Assembly (NCBI RefSeq): GCF_008370255.1
Contig: NZ_SEUI01000004.1
Coordinates: forward strand, 197,987-261,986
From: Pseudoalteromonas sp. FUC4
GTDB taxonomy: Bacteria; Pseudomonadota; Gammaproteobacteria; Enterobacterales; Alteromonadaceae
Direction: 5' to 3'
DNA: 64,000 nt
The notes under the pieces are model-generated. The model was given only the letters and a program-made list of their open reading frames with translations. It was not told the DNA's origin and made no database searches. Shown in pieces: positions 53,373 to 63,396 of this stretch. The position numbers and the translations under genes are program-made. Every line of letters starts with the position of its first letter. The first letter of the stretch is position 1.

Positions 53373-54326
53373 TTAGGGTCTTTTACCGCAGTGTCTGCAA
53401 AACATATGGCTGTTATGCTCATTTAACTGCGTTTTAATGGCCTTATTAGCTTCTAGCTTACTCAAGCCTAACTTATGACGTAGCTCTTCTAGGTGTATTT
53501 GTTGAGTGTCATTAAGTGTGCCACCTTGAATTGACTCGTGCACAGCGTCTTCAAAAAACTGACGGCGCTTACGTATTTGTTCTGAAAAACTAGATGCCAA
53601 TAACCCTGTAGGAATTGCGATCATGCCCATGCTTAGAAGAGTGATCACACCGCCAAAAAATTTCCCCATTGCCGTTATAGGCACTACATCGCCATAACCA
53701 ACGGTCGTCAGCGTTGCCATTGCCCACCACATTGCCGCAGGAATAGAGCCAAATTTATCGGGTTGAATATCGTGCTCAATTAAATAAATTCCGCATGAAG
53801 CTAAAATAAGCACGACGGCCATTATAAAAAAAGCAGCCATTAATGAACTACCTTCATCCATAAATGCTTGTAACAATAACTGCATTGCACGGGAGTAACG
53901 AGTGAGTTTAAATACTCTTAATAACCTAAGTACGCGTAAAAAACGTAAATCGAGCGGGAATAAAAACATCATTAAGCTCGGCAAAATCGCGATTAAATCA
54001 ACAATTGCCAAAGGGGAGAAAAAATAGCTAAGCCGACGTTTGGTATGAGACCCTTCCATTGCTGCATATTTTGTTTTATCTACACAGGCCCAAAGCCTGG
54101 CTAAGTATTCAATAACAAAAATAGCGACCGAGACAATTTCTAACACCAAGAATTCGTTGTAATATTGCTCAGCCACACTTGGAATTGACTCAATAACAAT
54201 GGCTACAACGTTAATCATTATTATGCTAATGAGTGCAATATCAAGAATATGCCCTGGACGTTGATATTGACCTGTGCCTTCAAACAGGCAAGCCATTTTT
54301 TGGCGTAACGTTTGCGGTTCATTCAT
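53373..54326 (-). CDS. Voltage-gated-type potassium channel
   Basis: A 317-residue inner-membrane channel with six TMs. S1-S4 cover about residues 25-145, with an Arg-rich S4 LRFLRVLRLLRVFKLTRYSR. The pore region has selectivity filter TLTTVGYGDVVP (about residue 199-210), the K+ signature. A short cytoplasmic C-terminus ends with HMFCRHCGKRP, a small CxxC element. Family members conduct K+ for membrane potential control. Its ATG overlaps by one base the stop of the acetyltransferase gene, so the two are coupled. Confidence 0.92.
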   Translation of the reverse strand: MNEPQTLRQKMACLFEGTGQYQRPGHILDIALISIIMINVVAIVIESIPSVAEQYYNEFLVLEIVSVAIFVIEYLARLWACVDKTKYAAMEGSHTKRRLSYFFSPLAIVDLIAILPSLMMFLFPLDLRFLRVLRLLRVFKLTRYSRAMQLLLQAFMDEGSSLMAAFFIMAVVLILASCGIYLIEHDIQPDKFGSIPAAMWWAMATLTTVGYGDVVPITAMGKFFGGVITLLSMGMIAIPTGLLASSFSEQIRKRRQFFEDAVHESIQGGTLNDTQQIHLEELRHKLGLSKLEANKAIKTQLNEHNSHMFCRHCGKRP

Positions 54327-56995
54327 TATTTAAGTTTAAGCACCATGTTAATACTGCCTTCTTCAAAGTCGCGACTAATTGTAAAACCTAGCTTACGGGC
54401 AAGTTTAATCATCCCTGTATTCTCTGGTAAGGTGATGCCCTCAACTGACTCCACACCTTGGTGTTTGCAGTGATTAATTGCAGCGCTCATTAGTATACGA
54501 CCAAGCCCTAAGCCTTGGCAGTCTGAGCGCACTACTATAGCAAACTCAGCATGTAGGTTATCGGGGTCCATAATGACGCGAGACACACCCAGAGTGCGGG
54601 TTTTACCTTCAAAGCGTTGGCAAACAATAAACGCCATTTCACGGTCGTAATCAATTTGCGTCATTTTAGCGAGTTGATCGTGGTTAAACTGTGGTAGTTC
54701 GCCAAAAAAGCGTTTATATCTGTCCTCTTTATTAAGTGATTCATCAAATGCTTTATGGGCTTGCTCATCTTCTGGCTTTATCGGTCTGAGCGTAGCTTGG
54801 GTGTTGTTTTTAAGCGTTACTACTTCAACAAGTTCAATAGGGTAGGGACGAATAGATAAGCGCTTACGATTGCTCTGAGTTTGATAGCGGCTAAGTGTCA
54901 TGGTGGCATCGAGCACTAAAAATTGACCATTACTGGCAAGTATAGGATTAAGTTCCATTGAGCTTATGTCAGGTTGATCAATAACTAACTGAGAAATACG
55001 CGTTAGCAGTGCACACAAACGATACTTATCAACCTTTTCGGGGAGTATGCGCTCCTTTAGTACGCCTTTATCGTGCGCTGCGGCAATTAAATACTTTGCT
55101 AAGTTCATATTCAGAGGAGGCAGAGCAACGGCGGCTTGTGCATATTCAAGGCCGGTGCCTGCTTCACCTAATAATATAACTGGGCCAAAATTAGGCTCGG
55201 TTTTAATCGCAATTCGCAGCTCATTTGCGCCTGCTCGCGGCGCCATTTTTTGTAATGAAAACCCTTCAATAACAGCATCCGGATACGTATTTTTAATACG
55301 AATAAGCATTGCAAAAGCAGTTTGTTCAACCTCGTTCGCGTCATTTAAGTTAAGCACCACACCACCTACTTCAGACTTTGAAGCAATACTTGGGCTAATA
55401 AGTTTCAGCGCGACCGGAAAACCAAGCTCTATGGCTTGCTCTTTGGCTTCTGTTGGGGTGTAAGCCACTTCAGTTTGAATGCATTTAATACCATAGTGGT
55501 TTAATACTTGGCTTGCCTGATGGGTAGGTAAGTAGCTTTGTCCGTCATCTAAAAACTCATTAATAAGCGCTTTAGCGGCTACTTTATTTATTTTTGCGTC
55601 ATCAGTGTTCGACTCAGGTGTTTGCGTTAAATGTTTTTGGTTTCGACGATACGTTACCAAGTGCATAAATGCACCAACAGCCCCTTCGGGCGTACGATAA
55701 GTAGGTATTGCGTTGTTTGAGCACACTTTTCTGGCAGCGTAAGATGCGTCTTCACCCATAAAGTTAGTTATAACGTAAGGGCGCGCCATTTTAGGCAATG
55801 TTTGTAAGGTTTCTACAATAATGTTGGCGTAGTCTTCGCTGGGCGCAAGCGCTGAGGGAGTATGGATAATCAGTAAATTTTTAACTTCTTTTGCGTGCAG
55901 TAAAATTTCTAATGCTTGCTTGTACCGAGCAGGTGCTGAGTCGCCAAAAATATCCACAGGGTTTGAGGTGGTTTCGGATTGTGGGATGACTTTATTTAGC
56001 GCATTTCGGGTTTCAATGCTTAGCTCTGCTAATTTACCGGAGTTTTGAATAAGCTCATCAACGGCCATAACACCCGGGCCGCCACCATTAGTTAAAATTG
56101 TTAGTTGTTCTACTTTTAATAATTTTGGATGCATGGCGAGTGTTTGTGTCGCTGCAAATAGTTCTCGTAAATCATTTACCCGCAGCATACCCGCTCGTTG
56201 AAATAACGCATCGTAAACAGCGTCAGAGCTTTGCTTTCCGCCGGTGTGAATTTCGGCTGCAAGTGCGCCCGCAGTTGTTTTACCTGTTTTAATCGCAATT
56301 ACAGGTTTACTAAAGGCCGCAGCTCTTGCTGCTGATATAAAACCACGAATATCTTCAATGTTATCTATGTAGAGTAAAATAGCTTTGGTTTTGGCATCAC
56401 GACCTAAAAAGTCGAGTAGTTCATTAAAGTTTATATCAAGGCAATCGCCTACAGATACAAAATATGAAAAGCCAATTTCTTTGTTTTTAGCCCAATCTAA
56501 AATGGTTGAGCATACTGCTGCTGATTGCGATACAAATGCAATTTTACCAGGACTTGCCACGGTATGTGAAAAGCTCGCATTTAAACCAATATGAGGGATC
56601 AGCAAGCCTAAGCAATTGGGTCCAAGCAAAGTAACTTGCTTGGCTTGAGCGCATGCTTTAAGCGCGCTTTTTTGCTCCCCAGATAGTCCATCGGCAATAA
56701 CAATAGCCGTTTTACAGCCCAGCTCTCCAAGCTGCTCAATAATATCAATTAAGGTATTTTTGTTAGTACAAATAACAGCAAGGTCAGGTACTTTTGGTAA
56801 GTCAGCAATAGAGGGGTAAGCAAGTACGCCATGTACTGCGCTATGGCTTGGAGTAACAGGCATTATCGGCCCTTTAAAGCCACCCTGAAGTAAGTTGCGC
56901 ATAACCACAAAACCAGCCCGAGTTGATATATTCGAGGCGCCAATAACAGCCACTGAGCTTGGGTTAAAAAATTGGGTTATACGCTTAAGGCTCAT
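54326..56995 (-). CDS. Protein lysine acetyltransferase Pat (acyl-CoA synthetase-like/GNAT fusion)
   Basis: An 889-residue protein of the YfiQ/Pat (Pka) family (E. coli 886). An N-terminal CoA-binding domain of NDP-forming acyl-CoA synthetase (PSSVAVIGASNISTRAGFVVMRNLLQGGFKGPIMPV) is followed by succinyl-CoA-ligase-like (about 150-460) and ATP-grasp (about 490-700) regions and a C-terminal GNAT domain (about 735-889, AIVVRSDCQGLGLGRILMSAAI). It acetylates lysines such as the catalytic one of acetyl-CoA synthetase. The synthetase half of this family is usually inactive, which I cannot verify by eye. Co-transcribed with the channel. Confidence 0.92.
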   Translation of the reverse strand: MSLKRITQFFNPSSVAVIGASNISTRAGFVVMRNLLQGGFKGPIMPVTPSHSAVHGVLAYPSIADLPKVPDLAVICTNKNTLIDIIEQLGELGCKTAIVIADGLSGEQKSALKACAQAKQVTLLGPNCLGLLIPHIGLNASFSHTVASPGKIAFVSQSAAVCSTILDWAKNKEIGFSYFVSVGDCLDINFNELLDFLGRDAKTKAILLYIDNIEDIRGFISAARAAAFSKPVIAIKTGKTTAGALAAEIHTGGKQSSDAVYDALFQRAGMLRVNDLRELFAATQTLAMHPKLLKVEQLTILTNGGGPGVMAVDELIQNSGKLAELSIETRNALNKVIPQSETTSNPVDIFGDSAPARYKQALEILLHAKEVKNLLIIHTPSALAPSEDYANIIVETLQTLPKMARPYVITNFMGEDASYAARKVCSNNAIPTYRTPEGAVGAFMHLVTYRRNQKHLTQTPESNTDDAKINKVAAKALINEFLDDGQSYLPTHQASQVLNHYGIKCIQTEVAYTPTEAKEQAIELGFPVALKLISPSIASKSEVGGVVLNLNDANEVEQTAFAMLIRIKNTYPDAVIEGFSLQKMAPRAGANELRIAIKTEPNFGPVILLGEAGTGLEYAQAAVALPPLNMNLAKYLIAAAHDKGVLKERILPEKVDKYRLCALLTRISQLVIDQPDISSMELNPILASNGQFLVLDATMTLSRYQTQSNRKRLSIRPYPIELVEVVTLKNNTQATLRPIKPEDEQAHKAFDESLNKEDRYKRFFGELPQFNHDQLAKMTQIDYDREMAFIVCQRFEGKTRTLGVSRVIMDPDNLHAEFAIVVRSDCQGLGLGRILMSAAINHCKHQGVESVEGITLPENTGMIKLARKLGFTISRDFEEGSINMVLKLK

Positions 56996-57109
56996 GGTTT
57001 TTCCTAGGCTGATTAAATTTTGCGTTATTTATAGTCTCAATGTACCCTGTTTACTGTGTTATTTCGAGCGTCTAGATGCTTATTATTGATATCAATCAAG
57101 GAGATTATT

Positions 57110-57826
57110 GTGAATAAAACCCCCGGTTTTTACATTGTTATAGCGGCTATTTGTTTAAGTATAGGCTTAATTAGCTTAGGGTTTATTTTAAAAAGTACCG
57201 CTCTAAGTGTAAAAGGGATGGAACGTACTGTGCAGGTTAAGGGATTGGCCGAGCGAGAAGTAATAGCCGATACGGTAATTTGGCCTCTGCAATTTAGTGA
57301 TGCCGACAATAATCTTGAAAAATTAGTAAGCCGAGTTGAGAAAAAAAATGATGCGGTAACTGCTTTTTTAAAACTCCATGGTTTTGACGACGATGAAATA
57401 ACAATAGGTAGCCAGTCAGTTATTGACAAGCAAGCGCGTGAATACAGCAATGAAAATCAGCAATTTAGATACATAGTGCGCTCAAATATTACTGTTTATT
57501 CTGCTGCGCCAGATAAAGTGCAAAACGCGCTGAGTAAAGTAAGCCAGCTTGCTAAACAAGATATCGCAATAGTGCAGGATAGCTACGAGACAAAAGTTGA
57601 ATACATCTTTACTGGCCTCAATGATGTAAAACCTGCGATGGTGCAAGAAGCTACTGAAAAAGCGCGTGAAGTCGCTAATAAATTTGCTAAAGACTCTAAT
57701 TCAAAATTAGGCAAAATAAAAACAGCTCGCCAAGGGCAATTTAGTATCAGTAATCGAGATTCAAATACACCGCAAATAAAAAATATAAGAGTGGTGACCA
57801 GCGTTGAATATTATTTAAATGATTAG
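57110..57826 (+). CDS. SIMPL (DUF541) domain protein
   Basis: A 238-residue protein with an N-terminal TM (about 8-28) and a predicted periplasmic SIMPL domain (RTVQVKGLAEREVIADTVIWPLQF and the C-terminal IKNIRVVTSVEYYLND). I chose the GTG at 57110 because GGAG is six bases upstream; an ATG-less extension to 57056 has no support. The stop codon TAG (57824-57826) lies inside the left terminal repeat of the MITE-like element, so the element marks the end of this gene. Function in oxidative stress has been proposed for relatives, not tested here. Confidence 0.88.
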   Translation: MNKTPGFYIVIAAICLSIGLISLGFILKSTALSVKGMERTVQVKGLAEREVIADTVIWPLQFSDADNNLEKLVSRVEKKNDAVTAFLKLHGFDDDEITIGSQSVIDKQAREYSNENQQFRYIVRSNITVYSAAPDKVQNALSKVSQLAKQDIAIVQDSYETKVEYIFTGLNDVKPAMVQEATEKAREVANKFAKDSNSKLGKIKTARQGQFSISNRDSNTPQIKNIRVVTSVEYYLND

Positions 57827-58093
57827 GGCCTGTTGACCTTTCAGGATTAAAATTTGTTCAATCTAGGGGCCGATTTAATCGCGGCGTGAGGTTTGTAACC
57901 TAGCGGGCTAAGTAAAAACCGAGCAACAAAGAGTAAATTGCCCCTAGGCAGAACCCTTCGGGCAGCGCATGTTTGGCATTTATTCCACGTTATCGCCTAT
58001 TAATGGGGAATAATCACACTGCATAGGCTCTGCCTTGCCTAAATACCAAACATACTGCTGCAAATTTAACCTCGAAAGATAAACAGGCCCTAG
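57823..58093. repeat. MITE-like structured repeat, copy 2 (271 bp)
   Basis: This copy begins TTAGGGCCTGTT and ends AACAGGCCCTAG, one base short of a perfect inverse. The imperfect inverted repeat extends about 34 bases (TTAGGGCCTGTTGACC matched with its right end). The internal arms CTAGGGGCCGATTTA (57863-57877) and TAAATTGCCCCTAG (57934-57947) pair with one bulge and one G-T wobble. Compared with copy 1 it lacks about 47 bases. It contains the TAG stop of the SIMPL gene and its right end abuts the AGGAG used by the next gene. Confidence 0.75.
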
Positions 58094-58101
58094 GAGATAA
58101 T

Positions 58102-58545
58102 ATGTCAGAGTCTAAATATGGTCAGTTTGTACTGGCTCCCCGTTCGTACTTCTTTACTGCTATAGCGAGCGTAGTATTTGCGTTTATAGGCTTTAGTTAT
58201 AATGCATGGCGGATGGAGGCAAGTGAAGAGAATAACAATACACGCATTGCTAGCTTTCAAATCTTACAAGAGCTAGCCGAGCTTGAGCTTATTGTATTTG
58301 CGGCACATTACGATAATAACAAAATAGATGGCAGCCCCAGAAAAGGCTGGGTTAAAGTTAACTTAATTCATGACTTAAGCTACTTGGCCGTTGATGAAGT
58401 ACATTTAAAAACAAAAGACTTACAAAAGGTCTGGCAAACAAATTGGCCAAATATGGTTGATCACCAAAGTGCTGCGCAATCTATTACACATGCCATAGAC
58501 AGTGTGCGTACAGAAGTTGTGAGTGAATTAAAGCGCCTTGATTAA
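58102..58545 (+). CDS. Membrane protein of unknown function
   Basis: A 147-residue protein with one clear TM (about residues 17-35, FFTAIASVVFAFIGFSYNAW) and a soluble, mostly helical tail (about 40-147). I recognise no family. AGGAG, whose first bases come from the right edge of the repeat element, lies just before the ATG. Its end overlaps the convergent gene by 18 bases. It may be a SIMPL partner by position, which I cannot support further. Confidence 0.7.
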   Translation: MSESKYGQFVLAPRSYFFTAIASVVFAFIGFSYNAWRMEASEENNNTRIASFQILQELAELELIVFAAHYDNNKIDGSPRKGWVKVNLIHDLSYLAVDEVHLKTKDLQKVWQTNWPNMVDHQSAAQSITHAIDSVRTEVVSELKRLD

Positions 58546-59196
58546 GTGAGCAACTTGCGCCGTTGAGCGTTGCAAGTAAGCGGCGCTCAGTAAAATTGTG
58601 GTCTCGTTAACTTTTTGCCCTTTTAGTGCGTTGGCAAGCTGCTGTTTTGCGTTAGGATTTTGTTTTTGCTCTATTTCCATTAATGCTAACAAAGCTGAAA
58701 ATTCATGCTTTACCGGTGTGCTCGGTTTATGTGCATAGGCTATGTAGCAGGCAACCGGTGTTAAGCCATGAGAGTTGGGCTGCGCGAGCGCTTTAGCTAA
58801 CTCATCATTTGATTCAAACAACATCAAAGAGCGCACATAGTTAAATGGCAGCTTTGTCGCATCGGCATGCTTAAACACATTGTGTAGTACGTTATTTCCT
58901 TGTGTATCTTGTACTAAAAAGCCTTTATTTACTTTCAGCGCAGGGGTAAAAAAGCTCAATGCGTCAATATTAGTGAGTTGATTAATAAAAGAAGAAGGCG
59001 CTGTGTTAGAGCTTAATATCCGCGTTGCTATGTTTTGCATAAAGTCATACTTAACACTCAACCTTTGGGCGCTGTCATATAAATGGTTAAGCTGCAAAGT
59101 TTGCTGAGCAGGACTTAACTGCTTAAAGTCGTTATCGAGCTCATTTAACTGTTGCTTTGAAATACGCGCATTAAGTAGTTGTATGCTTAAATCCAT
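58528..59196 (-). CDS. Helical protein with ankyrin-like repeats, unknown function
   Basis: A 222-residue protein, probably cytoplasmic, mostly helical. Segments DTQGNNVLHNVFKHAD and NSHGLTPVACYIAYAHK resemble ankyrin-type helix-turn-helix units with the G-x-T/N-x-L/P turn, but there are only two or three, so the call is tentative. The ATG at 59196 has GGAA upstream; the TTG 12 bases earlier is a less likely start. It overlaps the convergent membrane-protein gene by 18 bases at the 3' end. Confidence 0.6.
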   Translation of the reverse strand: MDLSIQLLNARISKQQLNELDNDFKQLSPAQQTLQLNHLYDSAQRLSVKYDFMQNIATRILSSNTAPSSFINQLTNIDALSFFTPALKVNKGFLVQDTQGNNVLHNVFKHADATKLPFNYVRSLMLFESNDELAKALAQPNSHGLTPVACYIAYAHKPSTPVKHEFSALLALMEIEQKQNPNAKQQLANALKGQKVNETTILLSAAYLQRSTAQVAHLIKAL

Positions 59197-59233
59197 TATT
59201 ATTTCCAAAAATCTTTTTTACTACTATAAAACA

Positions 59234-59258
59234 AAAAAGGCCGCAAATGCGACCTTTC
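59234..59258 (-). terminator. Terminator downstream of the DUF885 gene
   Basis: On the minus strand AAAGG(T)CGCA / TGCG(G)CCTTT forms a stem ending in six T residues, 28 bases past the DUF885 stop. Confidence 0.8.
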
Positions 59259-59286
59259 ATATTTAAAGCAATTGTTTAAATTGGTT

Positions 59287-61122
59287 TTAAGCTTTTTTGC
59301 TTGCTACCCATTCATTAACAAAGTTTTCTAGTACATTAAGTGGTACAGGACCATTTTTAAGCACTACGTCGTGGAACTGGCGAATATCAAACTTATCACC
59401 CAGTTGCTTTTTAGCGTCTTCACGAAGCTCTAAAATCTTAAGCATACCCACTTTATAAGCCGTTGCTTGTGAAGGCATTACAATGTGACGCTCAACCATT
59501 TTAACACCGTCAGATGTTGCATTAGGCGTGTTATTTACGTAGTAATCAATACCTTCTTGGCGAGTCCACTTCATCGCGTGAATACCCGTATCAACCACTA
59601 GACGACATGCGCGCCATAGCTCCATTGAAAGACGACCAAAATCTGAGTAAGGGTCTGAGTACATGCCCATTTCTTTAGGAATGAACTCTGAGTATAAACC
59701 CCAACCTTCAATGTACGCTGTGTAGCCACCAAATTTACGGAACTTAGGAACGCCTTCTAGTTCTTGCGAAATAGCGATTTGCATGTGGTGACCCGGAATA
59801 CCTTCGTGGTAAGCAAGTGCTTCCATTTGATATGTTGGCATAGCTTCCATATCGTAAAGGTTTGCGTAGTAAACACCTGGGCGTGAACCATCTGGAGCTG
59901 GCTGTTGGTAAAATGCCTTGCCCGCTGCTTTTTCACGGAATGCTTCAACTGCTTTTACTTTTAAATCAGCTTTTGGCTTAACAATAAATAGCTCATCTAA
60001 ACGCGTTTTCATTGTATCAATAAGTCCAGTGGCTTCATCAAGGTAGCGTTGCTTACCTTGTGCATCATTAGGGTAGTAAAATTGTTTGTCAGTTTTCATA
60101 AACTGCATAAACGCTTTTAAGTCACCTTTAAAGCCTACTTTATCTTTAATTTCGCGCATTTCATCATGAATACGTGTCACTTCAGATAAACCAATTGCAT
60201 GAATTTCTTTAGCGGTTAAATCTGTTGTTGTAGTGCGCTTAAGTGCGTTGTTATAAAACGCTTCACCGTCAGGTAGTTTCCATGCGCCATCGCGATCGTC
60301 AGCACGTTTTTCAAGCTGTGCTAGGTAATTAATTAGCTCAGAGTAAGACGGTTTAACAGCCGATTTTAATGCATCTGATGCATCGCTAATTAACGAGTCT
60401 TTTTCGTCTTGGCTAATTTCAAGCGCTGTTACTTTTCGTTTAAAGTCGGCAAGTAATGTAGAGTCATCGCCTTTTTCAAACGGCGCACCGTGGATAATAT
60501 TTTTGCTTGAATCAATAACATGCGGAAACACAAACTTAGGAGCAATAATCCCCTTATCAGCACGAGTTTCTAAATCAGTAATTAGCTGATCAATAACGTC
60601 AGTTACACCGTTTAGGCGTGAAATGTAGTCTTTAGCTTCTTTTACATTACTAACTGAGTGTTGATTAATTAAAAACGCAGGGATCATAGAATGCGTACCA
60701 AACATTTGGTTCACAGGGTAATTATGGTAACGCCATTTAAAGTCAGCAATTGAGCTTTCAAGATCCTGTTTTTTTAAGTCGTAGCTAACTTTAGTTGCGT
60801 CATCTAATAAGTCACGGTTAATGGCTTTTAGTGTAACTAAGTCTGCTTTTGTTTGTGCTAAATCTTTAAGCTTTCTTTCTTCGCTGCCATCGTCCCACTT
60901 ATCGTAATCTTGCTTAATCCCCATGTATGTTTGATATACAGGGCTGCTCATTACATCGCGGTTAAATGTATCTTCAAAAAATGCATTGGCTTTGTCTATT
61001 TCACTTTGTTGTGATTGAACTGCTTGTGCAATAGGGGCTGAAGTAGACTGTTGTGTTGTTTGCTGGCAACCAGCAAGTAGTGCAACGCTTACTGCGGCCG
61101 CAATAAAAGTGAGTTTACGCAT
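59287..61122 (-). CDS. DUF885 lipoprotein peptidase-like protein
   Basis: A 611-residue lipoprotein; signal peptide and lipobox LLAGC give Cys near residue 19. The body is DUF885, a family of putative zinc peptidases: AYHEGIPGHHMQIAISQEL (about residues 440-458) carries the HExxxxHH motif with the catalytic Glu, and EGWGLYSEFIPKEMG supplies a third ligand Glu. A role in peptide use is inferred from family. I chose the ATG at 61122 because AAGGGAAAA precedes it and it starts a proper signal peptide; an upstream frame to 61209 adds 29 non-signal residues. Confidence 0.88.
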   Translation of the reverse strand: MRKLTFIAAAVSVALLAGCQQTTQQSTSAPIAQAVQSQQSEIDKANAFFEDTFNRDVMSSPVYQTYMGIKQDYDKWDDGSEERKLKDLAQTKADLVTLKAINRDLLDDATKVSYDLKKQDLESSIADFKWRYHNYPVNQMFGTHSMIPAFLINQHSVSNVKEAKDYISRLNGVTDVIDQLITDLETRADKGIIAPKFVFPHVIDSSKNIIHGAPFEKGDDSTLLADFKRKVTALEISQDEKDSLISDASDALKSAVKPSYSELINYLAQLEKRADDRDGAWKLPDGEAFYNNALKRTTTTDLTAKEIHAIGLSEVTRIHDEMREIKDKVGFKGDLKAFMQFMKTDKQFYYPNDAQGKQRYLDEATGLIDTMKTRLDELFIVKPKADLKVKAVEAFREKAAGKAFYQQPAPDGSRPGVYYANLYDMEAMPTYQMEALAYHEGIPGHHMQIAISQELEGVPKFRKFGGYTAYIEGWGLYSEFIPKEMGMYSDPYSDFGRLSMELWRACRLVVDTGIHAMKWTRQEGIDYYVNNTPNATSDGVKMVERHIVMPSQATAYKVGMLKILELREDAKKQLGDKFDIRQFHDVVLKNGPVPLNVLENFVNEWVASKKA

Positions 61123-61201
61123 TGTTTTCCCTTTTGTTGTTAGAAACCCATTAGGGTGATTTATATTTATTAGTTTTATATTGCTGTGCAGTGCCTTCGC
61201 G

Positions 61202-62338
61202 CTACACAAACAATTCTAGCAGGTCATTTAAAAAGCGATGACCTTTTAAGGTTACCTGCCAATGGTTATCTGTTTGAGTCAATAAACCTTTATTTACTGC
61301 TTGGTTTAATGCACTTTGCTGACTTTGCAGCGCCAGTGTTGTTAGTTTATTAAAATCATTAATTGGGCAAGGCTCAACAAGGCGAAAGCGATTCATAAAA
61401 AATTCAAACGCTAAATCGTCTTGCTCTACATGCCAGCTTTTATACATATATGGTTTAATTAAATCCATATAGCCGCGTGGATGTTTAACCTTTTCGGTAC
61501 GCGTTATAAGCCCTGTATTTGCATCAGTAACCTTACCATGCGCGCCACAGCCAATACCGAGATAATCGCCAAAACGCCAATAATTTAAGTTATGTTGGCA
61601 TTGATAGCCCGGTTTTGCATAGCCCGATATTTCGTATTGCACGTAACCGGCTTGCGCGAGTAACTCAACCCCTTGTTCTTGAATGTCCCACAGTGTTTCG
61701 TCTTGTGGCAAGGTAGGGGGCTTTGAAGCAAACTGAGTATTGGGTTCAATAGTTAATTGATACCAAGATATATGCGGAGGATCGAGCGCTATTATTTGTT
61801 TTAAATCACTCAATGCATCATCAAGTGTTTGGCCCGGTAAGCCATGCATTAAATCAAGGTTAAAGCTTTTTAAACCGGCTTCTTTAGCTTGCTGCGCGGC
61901 ATAATTTGCCTCGTCGCTGCCATGAATCCGACCAAGTGCTTTTAATTTGTCGTTTTGCATGCTTTGCACACCAATAGAAATACGGTTAATGCCTGCTTTT
62001 ACGTAATCTTTAAAGCGACCTGTTTCTACTGTACCAGGGTTGGCTTCAAGGGTAATTTCACAATTGTCTTCAAGCCCAATTAGGTTGTCGACTTCATTTA
62101 ATAATCGGGTATAAGCTGCACCAGTTAATAAGCTTGGCGTGCCGCCACCAATAAAAATACTGTGAATTTTACGCCCTTGTACTAGGTGCAAATCCGCTTT
62201 TAAGTCATCAATTAAGTGTTGAACATATTCAGCTTCAGGTATTTCACCTTTTTGCCCGTGGCTATTAAAATCGCAGTACGGACACTTTTGCACGCACCAA
62301 GGCACATGCACATATAAGCTCAGTGGTGGAAGGTTCAC
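61202..62338 (-). CDS. hemW: Radical SAM heme chaperone HemW
   Basis: A 378-residue cytoplasmic radical-SAM protein. The 4Fe-4S motif C-x3-C-x2-C is CVQKCPYC (about residues 15-22) with CDFNSH after it, followed by [11 protein letters not shown] and the SAM-binding ISIGVQSMQ. The C-terminal HemN-like domain ends in [11 protein letters not shown]. HemW is a haem carrier, not a coproporphyrinogen oxidase. It overlaps rdgB by four bases, so they are coupled, a standard gammaproteobacterial pairing. Confidence 0.95.
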   Translation of the reverse strand: MNLPPLSLYVHVPWCVQKCPYCDFNSHGQKGEIPEAEYVQHLIDDLKADLHLVQGRKIHSIFIGGGTPSLLTGAAYTRLLNEVDNLIGLEDNCEITLEANPGTVETGRFKDYVKAGINRISIGVQSMQNDKLKALGRIHGSDEANYAAQQAKEAGLKSFNLDLMHGLPGQTLDDALSDLKQIIALDPPHISWYQLTIEPNTQFASKPPTLPQDETLWDIQEQGVELLAQAGYVQYEISGYAKPGYQCQHNLNYWRFGDYLGIGCGAHGKVTDANTGLITRTEKVKHPRGYMDLIKPYMYKSWHVEQDDLAFEFFMNRFRLVEPCPINDFNKLTTLALQSQQSALNQAVNKGLLTQTDNHWQVTLKGHRFLNDLLELFV

Positions 62339-62934
62339 AGGCCGCCTTTTTGCTGTAGTTCTAGTAATAATTTTTGCAGCGCTTGTCCGCGATGACTCAC
62401 TGCATTTTTTTGCTCTTTTGTAAGCTCAGCACTCGTACAACTTTGCTCTGCTACAAAAAACACTGGATCGTAACCAAATCCACCGTTGCCATTTTGAGTG
62501 AGCGTAATTTCGCCTTCCCAACTAGCACTACAAATAAGCGGAGTAGGGTCGTTTGCGTGGCGCATTAACACCAGTACACACCAAAAACGAGCACTACGGA
62601 TAGGGTTATCACCTAAATCAACGAGTAACTTATCGATGTTATCTTGATCGCTAGCACCTGGGCCTGCAAAGCGAGCTGAATACACACCGGGCGCACCATT
62701 TAAGCCATCAACTTCTAAACCTGAGTCATCGGCAATTGCAGGCATGCCAGTAATTTTAGCGGCATGGCGTGCTTTAATAATGGCATTTTCAACAAAGGTA
62801 GTGCCGGTTTCGGCAACTTCACCTACGTTAAAATCGCTTTGTGGAACTACATTAATATTCAAAGGGCTTAGCATGTTAGCGAGCTCTTTTACTTTGCCAG
62901 GATTACCTGTAGCAAGTACTAAAGTTTTGGTCAT
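62335..62934 (-). CDS. rdgB: XTP/dITP pyrophosphatase
   Basis: A 199-residue cytoplasmic enzyme that removes non-canonical purine nucleotides (dITP, XTP). Motifs: [13 protein letters not shown] at the N-terminus, [23 protein letters not shown] near residues 69-91, and [14 protein letters not shown] and SHRGQAL, giving the complete set. Length matches E. coli RdgB (197). Four bases separate it from DUF4426, and it overlaps hemW. Confidence 0.96.
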   Translation of the reverse strand: MTKTLVLATGNPGKVKELANMLSPLNINVVPQSDFNVGEVAETGTTFVENAIIKARHAAKITGMPAIADDSGLEVDGLNGAPGVYSARFAGPGASDQDNIDKLLVDLGDNPIRSARFWCVLVLMRHANDPTPLICSASWEGEITLTQNGNGGFGYDPVFFVAEQSCTSAELTKEQKNAVSHRGQALQKLLLELQQKGGL

Positions 62935-62938
62935 GTTA

Positions 62939-63382
62939 TTAATCTACGTAAAATTTTTGCTGAAACTGTAATTTTTGAAATTGATTATTTTGTTGTATCT
63001 CAATCTCAAAGCGTAAAATCTCTTCGTTGGTGTAATCAACTTGGGCAAGGTAATAAATTGAATCACCTTCTTTTACTTCTTTAAAAGTAAGCGTTTGTTT
63101 GTTGCCAAGTAGGTTTTTAGCTGTGCCTGTAAGCTTTGCCGTTTGTGCTGTGTTTTCGGTATTATTTTTTAATATAGAAATATTCACAATGCCTTTGTAT
63201 CCGCTCCGTTCAAGGCCATACGCTGTTGCTATTTTTGGCTGAATAAAAGTAGAAGGAAAGGCGATGTAATGTACTTGCCAAGGGCCAAGCTCTTTGTATT
63301 GTGCGCCTTGCATTTCTTCACTTTGCGCGTTAAACGTAAATGCTAAACAAGCAATAAAACAAAACTTAATTAAACTGTTCAT
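62939..63382 (-). CDS. DUF4426 exported protein
   Basis: A 147-residue protein with a signal peptide (residues about 1-21, ending AQS-EE), then the DUF4426 pattern [39 protein letters not shown]. Periplasmic by inference. It starts the DUF4426-rdgB-hemW run, downstream of yggT, a known conserved neighbourhood. Function unknown. Confidence 0.9.
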   Translation of the reverse strand: MNSLIKFCFIACLAFTFNAQSEEMQGAQYKELGPWQVHYIAFPSTFIQPKIATAYGLERSGYKGIVNISILKNNTENTAQTAKLTGTAKNLLGNKQTLTFKEVKEGDSIYYLAQVDYTNEEILRFEIEIQQNNQFQKLQFQQKFYVD

Positions 63383-63396
63383 TATGGTGTCCTATA

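Noticed and set aside
55047..55463. A 138-codon plus-strand frame opposite the acetyltransferase gene
   Set aside because: Antisense shadow without ribosome site or recognisable motifs.
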